Both the position numbers and the translations under genes were made by a program. Under the pieces are notes generated by a model. It saw nothing but the letters and a program-made list of their open reading frames with translations, had not been told where the DNA came from and made no database searches. From an uncultured Sphingomonadaceae bacterium (GTDB lineage: Bacteria; Pseudomonadota; Alphaproteobacteria; Sphingomonadales; Sphingomonadaceae): a DNA stretch of 64,000 nt. Where the stretch lies: positions 1-64,000 of the forward strand of contig CANLBM010000012.1 in NCBI GenBank assembly GCA_947488845.1, in the 5' to 3' direction. Shown here piece after piece: positions 61,951 to 64,000 of the stretch (position 1 is the first letter of the stretch; the number at the start of each line of letters is the position of its first letter).

Positions 61951-62823
61951 GTGACCGAATATACGCAGATCCTCTACGACGTCGCCGACAATATCGCGAC
62001 GATCACGATCAACCGCCCGGAAAAGATGAATGCCTTCACCGGCACGATGATCCGGGAAATGACCGACGCCTTCGACCGCATCGATGCCGATGATGATGTC
62101 CGAGCGGTGGTCGTGACCGGAGCCGGTGACCGCGCCTTTTGTGCCGGTGCCGACCTGACACCGGAAGATGGCAGGAAACCATTTGCCAGCGAGGAACCGG
62201 TTGAGGATTATTCCGACCCCCGCGTCCGCGACGGTGGCGGCCTGCTGATCCTGCGTATCTATCAATGTCTGAAGCCGGTGATCGGCGCGATCAACGGTGT
62301 TGCCGTCGGCGTCGGTGCGACCATGTTGCTGCCGATGGACATGCGGCTGGCGAGCGAGACTGCGCGCTTCGGCTTTGTCTTCGCCCGGCGCGGCATCGCG
62401 CCCGATGGGGCTGCCAGCTGGTTCCTGCCCAATCTGGTCGGACGGGCGCAGGCGCTGGAATGGTGTCTGACTGGCCGGGTCTTTGACGCGCAGGAAGCGC
62501 TCAAGGGCGGTCTTGTCCGGTCGCTGCACAAGCCGGAAGAGTTGCTGCCCGCCGCTTATGCTCTGGCGCGCGAGATTGTTGACAATACGGCGCCGGTATC
62601 GATCGCGGTGACGCGGCAGATGCTCTGGCAATTACCAGCCGCCGCGCATCCGATGGAAGCGCACAAGGTTGACAGCCGGATCATCTATAATCGAGCGAAA
62701 TCAGCCGATGCAAAAGAGGGTATTGCAAGCTTTCTGGAGAAGCGCAGTCCGGACTATCCCGATAAAGTGTCTCGCGACCTACCAGACAGCTTCCCTTGGT
62801 GGGAAGAACCTGTTTATAAGTGA
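61951..62823 (+). CDS. Enoyl-CoA hydratase/isomerase (crotonase)
   Basis: I start at GTG 61951 because GGAG lies seven bases upstream; the ATG at 61939 overlaps that site and the terminator tail. The 290-residue protein has VVVTGAGDRAFCAGADLTPE and GAINGVAVGVGATMLLPMDM, the oxyanion segments, and FVFARRGIAPDGAASWFLPN with the expected acidic residue changed to Ala-Pro-Asp. It belongs to the degradative crotonases. It is followed by the TetR gene 35 bases later and could be co-regulated with it. Confidence 0.87.
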   Translation: MTEYTQILYDVADNIATITINRPEKMNAFTGTMIREMTDAFDRIDADDDVRAVVVTGAGDRAFCAGADLTPEDGRKPFASEEPVEDYSDPRVRDGGGLLILRIYQCLKPVIGAINGVAVGVGATMLLPMDMRLASETARFGFVFARRGIAPDGAASWFLPNLVGRAQALEWCLTGRVFDAQEALKGGLVRSLHKPEELLPAAYALAREIVDNTAPVSIAVTRQMLWQLPAAAHPMEAHKVDSRIIYNRAKSADAKEGIASFLEKRSPDYPDKVSRDLPDSFPWWEEPVYK

Positions 62824-62858
62824 CGGAAATGTGACATAGTGCGTTGAGGGGAAGATGA

Positions 62859-63488
62859 ATGACCGTCGAAAAACTGGTGGCCAAGGCGAATGAAGCGGGT
62901 GCCCGGGACAAGCTGATAGAGACCGCGAGCCATATCATGCGTGATGGTGATACGATTGATATTTCCTTCAGCGAACTGTCGGTCCTGTCCGGTCTCAACA
63001 GCGCGCTGGTCAAATATTATTTCGGCAACAAGGACGGTCTGCTCGAGGCCATTCTGGAACGCGACATGGACAATATTCTGGTGCAGGTCGGTCTGCTGAT
63101 CAAGAAGGACTGGCCGCCGGAAGACAAGCTGCGTCATCATATCGGCGCGGTGATCGATACCTATTATGAATTTCCCTATCTCAACCGGCTGACCATGCGC
63201 CTGATTCGCGAACTGCCGCCGGAAGGCGCCCGCAAGATCGCCGACAAATATCTGAAACCACTGTCCGAGGCCTACAAGATTTTCATTGGCGAAGGCATCA
63301 AGTCGGGCGTGTTTCGGGACGTCGATCCCGATCTCTTCTATTCCGCCGTCACCGGCGCGGCTGATCGCTTCTTCACCGGCAAGCTGGTCTGGAAATATTG
63401 CTATGGCCGGGATGATTTCGACACAAGGATGCGCGACGCCTATCGCGAGCAGACGGTTGATTTGATCATGGCCGGTATTTTGAAGTAA
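62859..63488 (+). CDS. TetR/AcrR-family regulator, candidate for the acyl-CoA palindrome
   Basis: The 209-residue protein has an N-terminal helix-turn-helix (DKLIETASHIMRDGDTIDIS, FSELSVLSGLNSALVKYYFG) typical of TetR repressors, and a helical ligand domain. Such regulators often bind short palindromes and respond to acyl-CoA. It lies beside the crotonase and thiolase units that carry the palindrome, so it is a plausible owner of the motif, but no site is seen in front of its own gene. GAGGGGAAG precedes the start. Confidence 0.85.
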   Translation: MTVEKLVAKANEAGARDKLIETASHIMRDGDTIDISFSELSVLSGLNSALVKYYFGNKDGLLEAILERDMDNILVQVGLLIKKDWPPEDKLRHHIGAVIDTYYEFPYLNRLTMRLIRELPPEGARKIADKYLKPLSEAYKIFIGEGIKSGVFRDVDPDLFYSAVTGAADRFFTGKLVWKYCYGRDDFDTRMRDAYREQTVDLIMAGILK

Positions 63489-63495
63489 CAGATCG

Positions 63496-64000
63496 CTATT
63501 CGGCGGCTTCTTCTTTCGGTTCCAGCTTGTCCTGCGTCCGCAGTTCGAAATCGCTGGCGTCGTGGCGTTCACGGAGCTGGCCTTCGAGATCACCCCAGGC
63601 GCGGTTGACCATCTTGCCGCGCTGCACCGCCGGCCGCTCGGCGATCATGTCGGTCCAGCGGTTCATGTTCTTGTAGGAAGCGGTGTCGAGAAATTCGGAC
63701 GCTTCATAGACGACATTCTTGACCAGCGCGCCATACCATGGCCAGATCGCGATATCGGCGATGCTATATTCGTCGCCGGCCATATATTCATTGTCGGCAA
63801 GATGGCGGTCGAGCACGTCGAGCTGGCGTTTGACCTCCATCGCGAAGCGGTCGATGCAATATTCGATCTTGACCGGTGCATAGGCGTAGAAATGGCCAAA
63901 GCCGCCGCCGAGATAGGGGGCGCTGCCCATTTGCCAGAACAGCCAGTTAAGCGCTTCGGTGCGCTTGTTGTGATCGCTGGGGAGGAATGCACCGAATTTT
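63496..64000 (-). CDS. yghU: Glutathione S-transferase, YghU-like disulfide-bond oxidoreductase (partial)
   Basis: Only the C-terminal part is in the window, and the gene continues beyond 64000. The readable part begins KFGAFLPSDHNKRTEALNWL, then FWQMGSAPYLGGGFGHFYAY, SIADIAIWPWYGALVKN and a Glu-rich tail, matching YghU-type glutathione-dependent disulfide reductases. These reduce disulfides or peroxides using glutathione. Its stop lies eight bases past the convergent TetR stop. Confidence 0.87.
   Translation of the reverse strand, partial: KFGAFLPSDHNKRTEALNWLFWQMGSAPYLGGGFGHFYAYAPVKIEYCIDRFAMEVKRQLDVLDRHLADNEYMAGDEYSIADIAIWPWYGALVKNVVYEASEFLDTASYKNMNRWTDMIAERPAVQRGKMVNRAWGDLEGQLRERHDASDFELRTQDKLEPKEEAAE

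Noticed and set aside
1..64000. tRNA, rRNA, CRISPR or prophage signals
   Set aside because: I looked for cloverleaf-like stretches, regularly spaced direct repeats and integrase or transposase motifs and found none that I could support by eye; a covariance-model or repeat search would be needed to exclude small cases.

Overview
The window looks like chromosome from an alphaproteobacterium of the order Sphingomonadales. The main reasons are the ihfA-merR pair, a class I (archaeal-type) lysyl-tRNA synthetase, a SciP-type CtrA regulator with a CtrA-like box upstream, a UrcA-family protein, a ThiS-ThiG fusion, RcnB-like secreted basic proteins and several families of short dispersed inverted repeats. 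No rRNA, tRNA, CRISPR array, prophage or intact transposon was seen.

Region 1 (1-4.5 kb) is a decaying catabolic segment. A Rieske oxygenase is cut by an in-frame amber codon. A leuC 3' remnant abuts an amine oxidase whose 5' end is also missing, as if one deletion decapitated a divergent gene pair, and the amine oxidase is also frameshifted near its 3' end. An intact isochorismatase-like hydrolase and leuD lie among the wrecks.

Region 2 (4.5-40 kb) is mostly conserved housekeeping. It holds an HWE hybrid kinase, thioesterase, ihfA-merR, a NnrU-helicase-SixA operon, lysK with followers, a fatty-acid desaturase carrying an in-frame repeat element, argE, a rhodanese, a duplicated-domain unknown, a DUF885 peptidase-like protein and a prolyl hydroxylase next to a collapsed amidohydrolase. 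It continues with a soluble chemoreceptor, accB-accC, aroQ, thiSG, UrcA, sciP and an EAL response regulator, then a wax-ester synthase, an SDR-MaoC pair, more SDRs, a TupA-like ATP-grasp protein and a DUF3592 protein.

Region 3 (38.8-64 kb) is dominated by acyl-CoA catabolism: a molybdopterin oxidoreductase, two pairs of acyl-CoA dehydrogenases, three crotonases, an acyl-CoA synthetase, a P450, an aldehyde dehydrogenase, a thiolase, two SDRs (one outside the block at 33.7 kb), an alkylsulfatase, a nitronate-monooxygenase-like flavoprotein and a TetR regulator. GspH/GspI, purU and pgl are embedded in it. In each dehydrogenase pair one subunit keeps the FAD/substrate motifs the other lacks, as in heterotetrameric steroid side-chain enzymes.

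The most interesting finding is an 18-bp near-palindrome (consensus TTTAAYYGNNCRRTTAAM) in front of five separate acyl-CoA transcription units (33.7, 41.2, 47.2, 55.3 and 59.8 kb). It suggests one regulon, possibly run by the TetR protein at 62.9 kb. The likely flow is oxidation or desulfation of a long alkyl, terpenoid or steroid side chain, CoA activation, beta-oxidation to acetyl-CoA or propionyl-CoA, with wax ester or triacylglycerol as a possible store. The substrate is inferred, not shown.
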